DNA of 6,158 nucleotides from positions 1 to 6,158 of the forward strand of contig CAZIXB010000097.1 of assembly GCA_964543205.1 (NCBI GenBank). Direction: 5' to 3'. Below, piece after piece: positions 1 to 6,158 of the stretch (position 1 is the first letter of the stretch; each line of letters opens with the position of its first letter). The notes beneath the pieces were generated by a model. It was not told the origin of the DNA, did no database searches, and was given only the letters and a program-made list of their open reading frames with translations. Source of the DNA: CAYSRM01 sp964543205. GTDB taxonomy: Bacteria; Verrucomicrobiota; Kiritimatiellia; UBA8416; CAYSRM01. The translations under genes were made by a program, and so were the position numbers.

Positions 1-266
1 CGTCTTATGTAAATATCGGACCGGTATATCCCACCGGCACAAAGTCATGGACAGGTGAGTATCTCGGAATAGAAGGTTTGAAAAAAATTGCGCCCGCCAT
101 CAACATACCGTTTACAGTTATGGGTGGCATTAAAGCTGGAAACCTTGACGCCTTGAAAAAAGCCGGAGCGAATGTTTTTGCTGTCGTAACAGCAATAACC
201 GCTGCAGACGATCCGGCCTCAGCAACCAAGGAACTCCTGAAACAGACAAAAGGAGAAACACAGTGA
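1..266 (+). CDS. thiE: Thiamine-phosphate synthase, C-terminal part (cut by window edge)
   Basis: The protein is open from the window edge (first full codon at base 3), leaving 87 C-terminal residues. ThiE joins the pyrimidine HMP-diphosphate to the thiazole phosphate, giving thiamine monophosphate in the cytoplasm. Visible family signatures are YVNIGPVYPTGTK near the start of the fragment (the phosphate/pyrophosphate-binding loop region of this TIM barrel), then IPFTVMGGIKAGN (the late beta-strand and Gly-Gly loop that binds phosphate) and the closing AGANVFAVVTAITAADDP segment. The end matches the usual ThiE C-terminus, so only the N-terminal half is missing, because of the window boundary and not a mutation. 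The stop codon overlaps the purL start. TenI, a ThiE paralogue, is the main alternative, but the GPVYPTGTK loop favours true ThiE. Confidence 0.9.
   Translation, partial: SYVNIGPVYPTGTKSWTGEYLGIEGLKKIAPAINIPFTVMGGIKAGNLDALKKAGANVFAVVTAITAADDPASATKELLKQTKGETQ
251..255 (+). promoter_or_regulatory. Ribosome binding site of purL inside the end of thiE
   Basis: AGGAG lies seven bases before the GTG at 263 and within the last codons of thiE. It fixes the GTG as the purL start and, with the GTGA overlap, indicates translational coupling of the two genes. Confidence 0.8.
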
Positions 267-3200
267 CCGACAAAAAAAACAGGAACCGGAAGCCGCTGCT
301 TCTGAAAGGTTTACCCCCGTTTTCCGGGTTCCGTATGACAGCGCTCAAAGACAATATATCCAGAATCTGCCCGGAACTCAATATCAGTAATATTGAAGCC
401 TGTGAAATATTCATGCTAAACTGCATCGACCAAGTCGAACCCGGAACAATGGCAAAAATCACAGGCCTGCTCGGCTCCAGCCGGCAATTTGAAAATGACA
501 AGGGATTCTACGTTGCGCCAAGAAAAGGAACCATATCGCCCTGGTCCTCCAAGGCAACCGACATATTCCATAACTGCGGAATCAGCGCTGTCAGCCGTGT
601 CGAAAAAGGCATTCATTACCGGCTTATCAATGACGACGGCAAACTGGTTTCCGCCGCCGAGGCAAAACCATGCCTGCATCTGCTTCACGATAGAATGACA
701 GAAGGGGTTTATGCCGGGATCCAGGATATTTTTGACAGGATGCAGCCTACGCCTATGGAGGTTATTGATATCCTCAAAGGCGGCAGACAGGAGCTTGACT
801 CTGCAAACCGGGAAATGGGTCTTGCCTTAAGCGACGAAGAAATCGGCTACTTTTACAATGCATATTCCAAGATAAAGAGAAATCCTTCAGACGTCGAACT
901 GGTCATGTTCGGACAGGTCAACTCGGAACACTGCCGCCATAAGATATTCAGCGCCGACTGGATAATTGACGGCAAGCCGATGCCGCATTCGCTTTTCGAC
1001 ATGATAAGGAACACCCACCGCGTAAGCCCCGGAGAAACCCTGGTTGCATACAAAGACAATGCCGCGGTCATCGACGGCCATACTGGTGAATTCTTCGAAG
1101 CCACTGGCAAAAGCCGAAGAATTTACCGTTTTGTCGAAGATCCGACCGACATTGTAATCAAAGTCGAAACACATAATCATCCGACCGCAATTTCGCCCTA
1201 CCCCGGCGCTGCTACAGGGGTAGGCGGAGAAATAAGAGACGAAAGCGCCACCGGCCAGGGAAGCAGAAGCAAGGCGGGACTCAGCGCGTTCATGGTCTCG
1301 AATCTCAGGGCGCCGGGTTTTCAAATGCCATGGGAGAAAGATTTCGCCGAATTTCCCTCCAGGTTTGCCACCCCCCTGCAAATCATGCTCGAAGGCCCCA
1401 TAGGCGGCGCGCGCTTTGGAAATGAGTTCGGACGCCCCCAACTCAGCGGTGTGTTCCGCACCTACGAAGAAAAATGCAATGGACGCTATCGCGGCTATCA
1501 CAAACCAATCATGGTGGCCGGAGGCATGGGCAACATAAAACGCCACCACGCCTTCAAAAAAGAACTCTCCAAGAACGACCTGATCATTCAGATCGGCGGC
1601 CCGGCGCTGAAAATAGGGCTGGGCGGCGGGGCCGCTTCTTCAATGGCGGCGGGCAGCAACGTTGAAGACCTCGATTTTGACAGTGTCCAACGAGACAACG
1701 CGGAAATGCAAAGACGCTGCCAGGGCGTAATAGATTCCTGCATGGCGGCAGGCGCTCAAAACCCCATACTTTCCATTCATGATCTTGGCGCCGGAGGGCT
1801 GTCAAACGGATGCCCTGAACTTGTGGAAGAAACAGGCGGGACTTTCTCGCTCAGGCAGGTTCCAAACGAAGATCTGTCCATGAGCCCGATGCAAATCTGG
1901 TGCTGCGAGGCCCAGGAAAGATACGTGCTTGCCGTCCGCCCTGAATCGCTCGACAGGTTCATGAGCCTGTGCCGGCGGGAAAGATGCCCCGCGGCGGTGA
2001 TCGGCAAGGCAACTGGCGACCGCAAGCTTGTCCTCGAAGATTCCTTTTTTAAAAACAAGCCTATCGACATCGATATAGAAGTGATTCTCGGCAAACCGCC
2101 GCGAATGATCCGGAACGTTAAACGCCTGAATGAAGAATTCAACAAATTTGATACGCGGAATATCGGAATCGAGGAAGCTTATAAAAGGGTCCTTCAACTG
2201 CCTGCGGTTGCAAACAAAAACTTCCTTATCACCATTGCGGACAGGAGCGTTACGGGAACAGTTGCACGGGACCAGATGACAGGCCCTTACCAGACGCCGG
2301 TTGCAGACGCCGCTGTTACGGTCAACTCATATCGCGACTTTAAAGGACAGGCTATGGCCATCGGGGAGAGAACACCGCTTGCCATACTCTCCGCCCCGGC
2401 TTCCGGACGAATGGCCATAGGAGAAGCCCTGACTAACATCGCTTCGGCCGGGGTCGGTCCAATAGGCAGCATAAAACTATCCGCAAATTGGATGTGCGCC
2501 TGCGGAGAAAGCGGCGAGGATGCGAAGCTGTACGATACCGTCAAGGCCGTTGGCATGGAACTGTGCCCTCAGCTTGGAATAGGAATACCAGTGGGCAAGG
2601 ACTCGCTCTCCATGCGCACCGTGTGGCAGACAAGCAAGGGCATGGACGAGAAAATGACAGCCCCGTTAAGCCTGGTCGCAAGCGCCTTTGCCGCCATTGA
2701 AGACGCAAGATTGTGCGCCACACCCGACCTGAAGCACGAAGCCTCCTCCCTTTTTCTGCTCGACCTGGGGCAGGGCAAAAACCGGCTAGGTTGCTCGGCC
2801 CTGACACAGGTTTACAATCAGACAGGCGACTGTCCCCCCGACCTGGACGACTCAGGAATGTTTATCCGCTTTTTTGAGGCCGTCCAGGAAATGCACCGGG
2901 AGCGCATGCTGCTGGCTTATCACGACAGGTCCGACGGCGGACTTGCCGCTGCCCTCGCGGAAATGTCAATTGCCGCAAGAAAAGGCCTCAACGCAGATCT
3001 CTCAACATTGGGAACTAACTCTATAAGCTGCCTTTTCACTGAAGAACTTGGCGCGGTTGTCCAGGTTCCGGAAGAAAAAGTCCCGGCATTTCTGGAACTG
3101 ATCAAATCAAAGAACCTTTCGGATATATGCAGACTCATTGGAAGTCCGAGAGAAGATTCAATTTTTGAAGTCCAGTTCGAAAACAAGACCGTCTTCTCAA

Positions 3201-4174
3201 AAGACGTTTTCACGTTAAGCGCATGGTGGTCCGAACTGACTTATAAAATGCAGTCACTGCGTGATAATCCGGTCTGCGCTGAAGAAGAATACAAGTCGAT
3301 AATGGATCCTGATGATCCGGGTATCAATTTTCATGTTGCTTTCAACGAATCAGAAGTAATCGAAACCGCAAAACATGTTAATGTAAACAAAGGCGCACGC
3401 CCGCGTATGGCAATACTGCGCGAACAGGGTGTGAACGGCCACACCGAAATGGCCGCGGCTTTCGATGCCGCAGGCTTCGAGTGCGTTGACATTCAAATGA
3501 CCGAACTGTTTGACGAAACCGCAACCCTGGAAGATTGCTCCGGCATGGTGGCTTGCGGGGGCTTTTCCTACGGAGATGTGCTAGGGGCAGGATCCGGCTG
3601 GGCAAAATCAATACTGTTCAACGAACGACTCAAAAATCTCTTTGCCGATTTCTTCGCGCGACCGGACACGTTTTCCCTCGGTGTGTGTAACGGCTGCCAG
3701 ATGATGTCCCAACTCAAGGATCTAATACCGGGCGCGGAATCATGGCCTTCGTTTGTCATGAACCGTTCAGAACAGTTCGAGGCCAGATACGTCTCGGTTG
3801 AAGTTGCGCCATCGCCTTCCGCCATGCTGCAAGGGATGGAAGGATCACGCATGGCCATACCGGTGGCCCATGGTGAAGGAAAGGCTTTTTTCTCCGGCAA
3901 CGACTTTGAGACCTGCGTTGAAAGCAATCTTGTTGCATTGCGCTACGTCGACTATCACGGCAAACCAACTGAAAAATACCCGTTCAACCCGAATGGATCG
4001 CCGCAGGGCATTACCGGCCTGACCTCCAGCGATGGCAGGGCAACCATAATGATGCCCCACCCAGAGCGAGGTTTCCGCTCTGTCCAGATGTCTTACCGCC
4101 CCCGTGGAACATTCGAGGAAGAACCCGGCCCATGGCTCAAAATGTTTCAGAACGCGCGGAAGTTTGCCGGGTAA
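263..4174 (+). CDS. purL: Phosphoribosylformylglycinamidine synthase, long single-chain form (PurL with fused PurQ-type glutaminase)
   Basis: This enzyme carries out step four of purine synthesis: FGAR + glutamine + ATP give FGAM in the cytoplasm. At 1303 residues it matches the long form (E. coli about 1295) and should not need separate PurQ or PurS. Order of domains: PurS-like N-terminal part (about 10-160, with GTISPWSSKATD at 89-100); linker; first synthase half with FGQVNSEHCRHKIF (216-229), VETHNHPTAISP (301-312), GLGGGAASS (452-460) and HDLGAGGLSN (506-515); second half with DRSVTGTVARDQM (660-672), GIPVGKDSLSM (774-784) and HDRSDGGLAAALAEM (887-901); and a class I glutaminase from about 1046. 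The glutaminase triad is intact: Cys1142 in GVCNGCQ, and His1266 and Glu1268 in PHPER. The GTG start is supported by its ribosome binding site and by the conserved LLLKGLPPFSGF segment directly after it; the next Met (25) would cut this off. It overlaps thiE by four bases. No frameshift or missing motif was seen. Confidence 0.98.
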   Translation: MTDKKNRNRKPLLLKGLPPFSGFRMTALKDNISRICPELNISNIEACEIFMLNCIDQVEPGTMAKITGLLGSSRQFENDKGFYVAPRKGTISPWSSKATDIFHNCGISAVSRVEKGIHYRLINDDGKLVSAAEAKPCLHLLHDRMTEGVYAGIQDIFDRMQPTPMEVIDILKGGRQELDSANREMGLALSDEEIGYFYNAYSKIKRNPSDVELVMFGQVNSEHCRHKIFSADWIIDGKPMPHSLFDMIRNTHRVSPGETLVAYKDNAAVIDGHTGEFFEATGKSRRIYRFVEDPTDIVIKVETHNHPTAISPYPGAATGVGGEIRDESATGQGSRSKAGLSAFMVSNLRAPGFQMPWEKDFAEFPSRFATPLQIMLEGPIGGARFGNEFGRPQLSGVFRTYEEKCNGRYRGYHKPIMVAGGMGNIKRHHAFKKELSKNDLIIQIGGPALKIGLGGGAASSMAAGSNVEDLDFDSVQRDNAEMQRRCQGVIDSCMAAGAQNPILSIHDLGAGGLSNGCPELVEETGGTFSLRQVPNEDLSMSPMQIWCCEAQERYVLAVRPESLDRFMSLCRRERCPAAVIGKATGDRKLVLEDSFFKNKPIDIDIEVILGKPPRMIRNVKRLNEEFNKFDTRNIGIEEAYKRVLQLPAVANKNFLITIADRSVTGTVARDQMTGPYQTPVADAAVTVNSYRDFKGQAMAIGERTPLAILSAPASGRMAIGEALTNIASAGVGPIGSIKLSANWMCACGESGEDAKLYDTVKAVGMELCPQLGIGIPVGKDSLSMRTVWQTSKGMDEKMTAPLSLVASAFAAIEDARLCATPDLKHEASSLFLLDLGQGKNRLGCSALTQVYNQTGDCPPDLDDSGMFIRFFEAVQEMHRERMLLAYHDRSDGGLAAALAEMSIAARKGLNADLSTLGTNSISCLFTEELGAVVQVPEEKVPAFLELIKSKNLSDICRLIGSPREDSIFEVQFENKTVFSKDVFTLSAWWSELTYKMQSLRDNPVCAEEEYKSIMDPDDPGINFHVAFNESEVIETAKHVNVNKGARPRMAILREQGVNGHTEMAAAFDAAGFECVDIQMTELFDETATLEDCSGMVACGGFSYGDVLGAGSGWAKSILFNERLKNLFADFFARPDTFSLGVCNGCQMMSQLKDLIPGAESWPSFVMNRSEQFEARYVSVEVAPSPSAMLQGMEGSRMAIPVAHGEGKAFFSGNDFETCVESNLVALRYVDYHGKPTEKYPFNPNGSPQGITGLTSSDGRATIMMPHPERGFRSVQMSYRPRGTFEEEPGPWLKMFQNARKFAG

Positions 4175-4192
4175 ATTCGCGCTGCCCGGCAA
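4164..4192. terminator. Inverted repeat between convergent genes, possible two-way terminator
   Basis: TTGCCGGG (4164-4171) and CCCGGCAA (4185-4192) form a perfect 8-bp stem with a 13-base loop that contains the purL stop codon (4172-4174). It ends three bases beyond the stop of the opposing lipoprotein gene and is the only obvious structure in the 21-base gap between the converging operons. It is GC-rich, but neither strand has a real run of T after it, so it is not a canonical intrinsic terminator. A role in two-way termination or 3'-end protection is inferred from position. Confidence 0.5.
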
Positions 4193-4195
4193 CAG

Positions 4196-4552
4196 TTATT
4201 CCTTGGAAACAGACGCCTCCAGAGGCTTGCGCAACACTACTTTTGGAAAACCCGACCTGACCAGCTCGCGATAAAGCATTTTCATTGCGCTCAAAGGGGC
4301 ATTACGGCGGCCCACAATAATAATCAACGTGCTTCGAGTGGCACCGAGCGATTTCAAGACCCCCGGCGCTTCCCGGAGAGCTTCCTTCCGACCTCCAATA
4401 CTTATGCTGCCATCAGATTCGACGGCAATCCTGGCCGTGCCGTCAGATTCTATGACCGGCGACACACAACCGGCAAGGGAAAGAAGCGCAAGGGCACAAA
4501 ACAAAAAAAAGTTATACTGCCTGCATATTCTTCTGCAAATAGTCTCTGACAT
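4196..4552 (-). CDS. Small lipoprotein with an ExbD/TolR-like periplasmic domain
   Basis: This is a 118-residue protein when started at the ATG at 4552. That start has AAGGAG nine bases upstream; the longer in-frame option at 4573 lacks such a site. The N-terminus is a lipoprotein signal: basic residues (RRICR, 7-11), a hydrophobic core (FFLFCALALLSLA, 15-27) and the lipobox LAGC with Cys29 as the lipid-modified residue. Val at +2 does not suggest inner-membrane retention, so the outer membrane is the likely location. The 90-residue mature part resembles the ExbD/TolR periplasmic domain in layout: a strand with DGSISIGG (47-54), a helix, a hydrophobic strand STLIIIVGRRNAP (74-86), a helix, then SGFPKVVLR (100-108). 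Unlike ExbD, the hydrophobic segment has no Asp and should be cleaved, so a stator role in proton flow is unlikely. The gene overlaps the end of hldD by 41 bases. The lipoprotein call is firm; the fold match is from memory of the family pattern, and the function is unknown. Confidence 0.8.
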   Translation of the reverse strand: MSETICRRICRQYNFFLFCALALLSLAGCVSPVIESDGTARIAVESDGSISIGGRKEALREAPGVLKSLGATRSTLIIIVGRRNAPLSAMKMLYRELVRSGFPKVVLRKPLEASVSKE

Positions 4553-5489
4553 ATTCATTGACTCCTTCTTCAATTGTATAGAATTGTTCCCGGTATCCCG
4601 CCTCGCGCAACTTATGAATGTTGGCCTGCGTATAATACTGGTACTTCTCCCTTATCTCCGGAGGCATGTCTATAAACGTAATCGAAGACTTTCTGTCCAT
4701 CGCGGAGAAAACCGCCAGCGCAAGATCCAGCCAGGTCCTGGCTTCTCCTGTGCCACAGTTGAAAATGCCGTTTTTTTCAGGATTGTCGTGAAAGAACAAA
4801 GTAGCCTTTACGGCATCATTGACATAAACAAAATCTCTCTTCTGTTCCCCGTCCCTGTAGTCAGGCCTGTGCGAGCGAAACAGCCGGATTTTGCCGTCCA
4901 TGAGCGCTTGGCCGTACGCCTTGTTAACCACTGATCTCATGTCCCCTTTGTGGTCTTCTCTGGGACCGAAAACGTTAAAATACTTTAACCCGACAATCTG
5001 GTCGAGCAGTCCGCCCTTCAAAGCCCAGAGATCAAAAATATGTTTCGACCTTCCGTACGGATTGAGCGGCGCCAGCTCCTCCAGGCCGTCGTGAGAATCG
5101 CAATAACCCCTGGAGCCATCCCCGTAAGTTGCTGCGCTTGAAGCATAAACAAACCGGGCATCATTTTCAAGGCACCACTCGCACAGCTCTCGGCTGTAAA
5201 GATAATTGTTGTCATTGAGGTAATCTTCGTCGGTCTCGGTGGTCGAACTGCATGCGCCCATATGAAAAACCGTGTCAACCCGTTCAAGCTGCCTGGTCCT
5301 GAAAAGTCGGCGGAATTCATCTTTGTCGAAGTATCTGGAATAACTCAAAGATTCAAGATATGCGGATTTTATTCCCGAATCCAGACGGTCGACAATAACG
5401 ATATCCTCTTGGCCTCTGCGGTTCAGCTCCCCGACGATATTGGATCCGATAAAACCGGCCCCGCCTGTAACAATAAAACTTTCAGCCAT
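4512..5489 (-). CDS. hldD: ADP-L-glycero-D-manno-heptose 6-epimerase
   Basis: This 325-residue enzyme converts ADP-D-glycero-beta-D-manno-heptose into the L,D form used by the heptosyltransferases of the lipopolysaccharide inner core; it acts in the cytoplasm with bound NADP. It belongs to the extended short-chain dehydrogenase family. Visible are the Rossmann loop GGAGFIG (9-15), HMGACSSTTE (76-85), YASSAATYG (115-123), the catalytic pair Tyr145 and Lys149 in YGRSK, FNVFGPREDHKGDM (171-184) with Lys181 aligning to the E. coli catalytic Lys178, and FNCGTGEARTW (253-263). ACSSTTE and HKG are hallmarks that separate HldD from GalE and other sugar epimerases. Length is slightly above the E. coli enzyme (310), partly through a longer loop before the KRDFVYV strand (about 206-217); as far as I recall this occurs in other HldD proteins. 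It lies five bases after rfaE2 and overlaps the lipoprotein gene at its end. The older name is rfaD. Confidence 0.96.
   Translation of the reverse strand: MAESFIVTGGAGFIGSNIVGELNRRGQEDIVIVDRLDSGIKSAYLESLSYSRYFDKDEFRRLFRTRQLERVDTVFHMGACSSTTETDEDYLNDNNYLYSRELCEWCLENDARFVYASSAATYGDGSRGYCDSHDGLEELAPLNPYGRSKHIFDLWALKGGLLDQIVGLKYFNVFGPREDHKGDMRSVVNKAYGQALMDGKIRLFRSHRPDYRDGEQKRDFVYVNDAVKATLFFHDNPEKNGIFNCGTGEARTWLDLALAVFSAMDRKSSITFIDMPPEIREKYQYYTQANIHKLREAGYREQFYTIEEGVNEYVRDYLQKNMQAV
4562..4567 (-). promoter_or_regulatory. Ribosome binding site of the lipoprotein gene, inside hldD
   Basis: Read on the minus strand, this is AAGGAG, nine bases before the ATG at 4552. An ATG at 4558 lies only three bases after it, too close to be used, and the ATG at 4573 lies upstream of it. 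It therefore selects the 118-residue form and sits within the hldD coding sequence. Confidence 0.65.
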
Positions 5490-5494
5490 ATTCG

Positions 5495-5983
5495 TCAGCC
5501 TCCATCAATTTCCCGGATTCGCTTTATCAGATTGCTTGTAGACAGCCCCGGGGTCAGCCGCGCCAGGGCTACCCTGCCTCCGCGACTTTCCACTGTCTCT
5601 CTGCCGCTCACATAATGCGCCCAGTCTTCTCCTTTGACCAGAACATCGGGCTTGATCTTTTTTATGAGCTCTGCGGGTTCGTCTTCGCAGAAGATTGTCA
5701 CGTAGTCTACACATTCCAACCCGGCGACTATCTTTGCTCTCTGATCTTCAGTAACGACCGGCCTCTCAACACCCTTGGTGCGCCGTATTGAATCATCGCA
5801 GTTAAGTCCGACAATAAGTATATCACCCTGTTGCCGGGCAAATTCAAGATATTCAAGGTGGCCGGCATGCAGAAGATCAAAACAACCGTTCGTAAACACA
5901 ACAGTCTTTCCTTCTCTCAGCCATCCATCCCGGAGTTTTGTCAGTCTTTCATTGTCAACTATCTTGGACTCGTGCAATCTCAT
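5495..5983 (-). CDS. rfaE2: D-glycero-beta-D-manno-heptose 1-phosphate adenylyltransferase (stand-alone RfaE domain II)
   Basis: This 162-residue nucleotidyltransferase transfers AMP from ATP to heptose 1-phosphate, giving ADP-D-glycero-beta-D-manno-heptose, the substrate of the neighbouring HldD. It shows the cytidylyltransferase-fold signature FTNGCFDLLHAGH (30-42) with the HxGH motif His39-His42, then LIVGLNCDDSIRRTKG (56-71) with the RRTKG loop, RPVVTEDQR (74-82), VLVKGEDW (114-121; KGGDY in E. coli HldE) and the closing STSNLIKRI (148-156) equivalent to STTNIIKKI. It corresponds only to the C-terminal half of the bifunctional E. coli HldE. The ribokinase-like half (RfaE1/HldA) is absent, so the kinase must be encoded elsewhere. 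The ATG has GGAG eight bases upstream. Related enzymes with the same fold (glycerol-3-phosphate or pantetheine-phosphate transferases) are less likely given the KGEDW and STSNLI motifs and the hldD neighbour. Confidence 0.95.
   Translation of the reverse strand: MRLHESKIVDNERLTKLRDGWLREGKTVVFTNGCFDLLHAGHLEYLEFARQQGDILIVGLNCDDSIRRTKGVERPVVTEDQRAKIVAGLECVDYVTIFCEDEPAELIKKIKPDVLVKGEDWAHYVSGRETVESRGGRVALARLTPGLSTSNLIKRIREIDGG
5499..5503 (-). promoter_or_regulatory. Ribosome binding site of hldD overlapping the rfaE2 stop region
   Basis: On the minus strand this is GGAGG, nine bases before the hldD ATG. It is formed by the last Gly codons of rfaE2, just before its TGA, so ribosomes finishing rfaE2 cover it. 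This supports coupled translation of the two heptose enzymes. Confidence 0.75.
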
Positions 5984-6158
5984 ATTATATGCTCCAGCCG
6001 ATCAAACCAAATGCCGCGGCCAATTTTTCTTTGATCCGATTCAATTCAAGATACCCGCTCTGCCTCTTCAGCGGCAAGGTTATTATGGGATTAGCCCGCA
6101 TACCCCGCAGAATTCAGTTGCTGCCTGTCCGCTATCCGCGCTCGAAGCAGGAATTTTG
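5984..6158 (-). other. Unassigned region upstream of rfaE2
   Basis: These 175 bases hold no gene I can identify. On the minus strand, two frames open at the window edge close after about 20-24 codons (stops at 6091-6093 and 6083-6085), so the tail of an upstream gene could end there. The third frame has a 38-codon reading frame from an ATG at 6101 to a TAA at 5985, reading MRANPIITLPLKRQ and ending in IKEKLAAAFGLIGWSI. It has no good ribosome binding site and no family I recognise. A convincing -35/-10 pair was not found, so it is unclear whether the heptose operon starts here or continues from further upstream. Confidence 0.4.
5992..5995 (-). promoter_or_regulatory. Ribosome binding site of rfaE2
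   Basis: On the minus strand this is GGAG, followed by an eight-base AT-rich spacer before the ATG. It supports the chosen start, which leaves about 25 residues ahead of the TNGCFD motif, a normal N-terminal length for stand-alone RfaE2 proteins. Confidence 0.6.

Noticed and set aside
887..1549. A 220-codon open frame on the minus strand within purL.
   Set aside because: It lies entirely opposite the conserved synthase domain of purL; an open antisense frame of this size is common opposite biased coding sequence.
3401..4174. Glutaminase part of purL considered as a separate purQ gene.
   Set aside because: The reading frame is continuous with the synthase domains, with no internal stop, start signal or gap. 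This is the fused long form.
4196..4573. Longer 125-residue version of the lipoprotein, starting at 4573.
   Set aside because: The best ribosome binding site lies downstream of that ATG, and the extra residues (MKKESMN) are not needed for the signal peptide. The start at 4552 has ideal spacing.
4329..4934. A 201-codon open frame on the plus strand running across the lipoprotein gene and into hldD.
   Set aside because: It is antisense to two well-supported genes and its residues match no family pattern I recognise. Its length is explained by the opposing codon structure.
5984..5989. Perfect TATAAT on the minus strand directly before the rfaE2 ATG.
   Set aside because: It touches the start codon, so a transcript from it would begin inside the gene. 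No fitting -35 hexamer lies 16-18 bases upstream, and a ribosome binding site is present upstream of it. It is most likely just the AT-rich spacer.

Overview
The window looks like ordinary chromosome from a Gram-negative bacterium of moderate GC content. The evidence is two genes for making ADP-heptose, the precursor of the lipopolysaccharide inner core, and a lipoprotein with a classical lipobox. The lineage cannot be fixed from 6 kb. The fused purine enzyme is very similar to the gamma/betaproteobacterial long form. The free-standing RfaE2-type adenylyltransferase and the style of the HldD protein suggest something other than an enterobacterium; deltaproteobacterial or Lentisphaerae/Kiritimatiellota-like groups are possible, but this is a guess.

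Left part, plus strand (1-4174): the 3' end of thiE (thiamine-phosphate synthase), then a complete 1303-residue purL. This is the long, single-chain phosphoribosylformylglycinamidine (FGAM) synthase with its glutaminase domain fused at the C-terminus. The two genes overlap by four bases (GTGA), and a Shine-Dalgarno sequence sits in the end of thiE, so they are almost certainly co-transcribed and translationally coupled. The pairing makes metabolic sense: FGAM is converted to AIR, the branch-point precursor of both purines and the thiamine pyrimidine.

Right part, minus strand (5983 down to 4196): rfaE2 (heptose-1-phosphate adenylyltransferase), hldD (ADP-heptose 6-epimerase) and a small lipoprotein gene. 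They are packed with a 5-base gap and then a 41-base overlap, and each ribosome binding site of the last two genes lies inside the preceding gene. RfaE2 and HldD catalyse the last two steps of ADP-L-glycero-D-manno-heptose synthesis. The kinase, isomerase and phosphatase of the pathway are not in the window. The lipoprotein is the least ordinary gene: its mature part resembles the periplasmic domain of ExbD/TolR but is attached to a lipid anchor instead of a transmembrane helix.

The two operons converge on a gap of only 21 bases (4175-4195), where a perfect 8-bp inverted repeat spans the purL stop codon. The last 175 bases (5984-6158), upstream of rfaE2, hold no gene I can identify. I saw no RNA genes, mobile elements, CRISPR arrays or phage genes. 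Apart from the lipoprotein, this is housekeeping sequence and I see no strong candidate for a new system.
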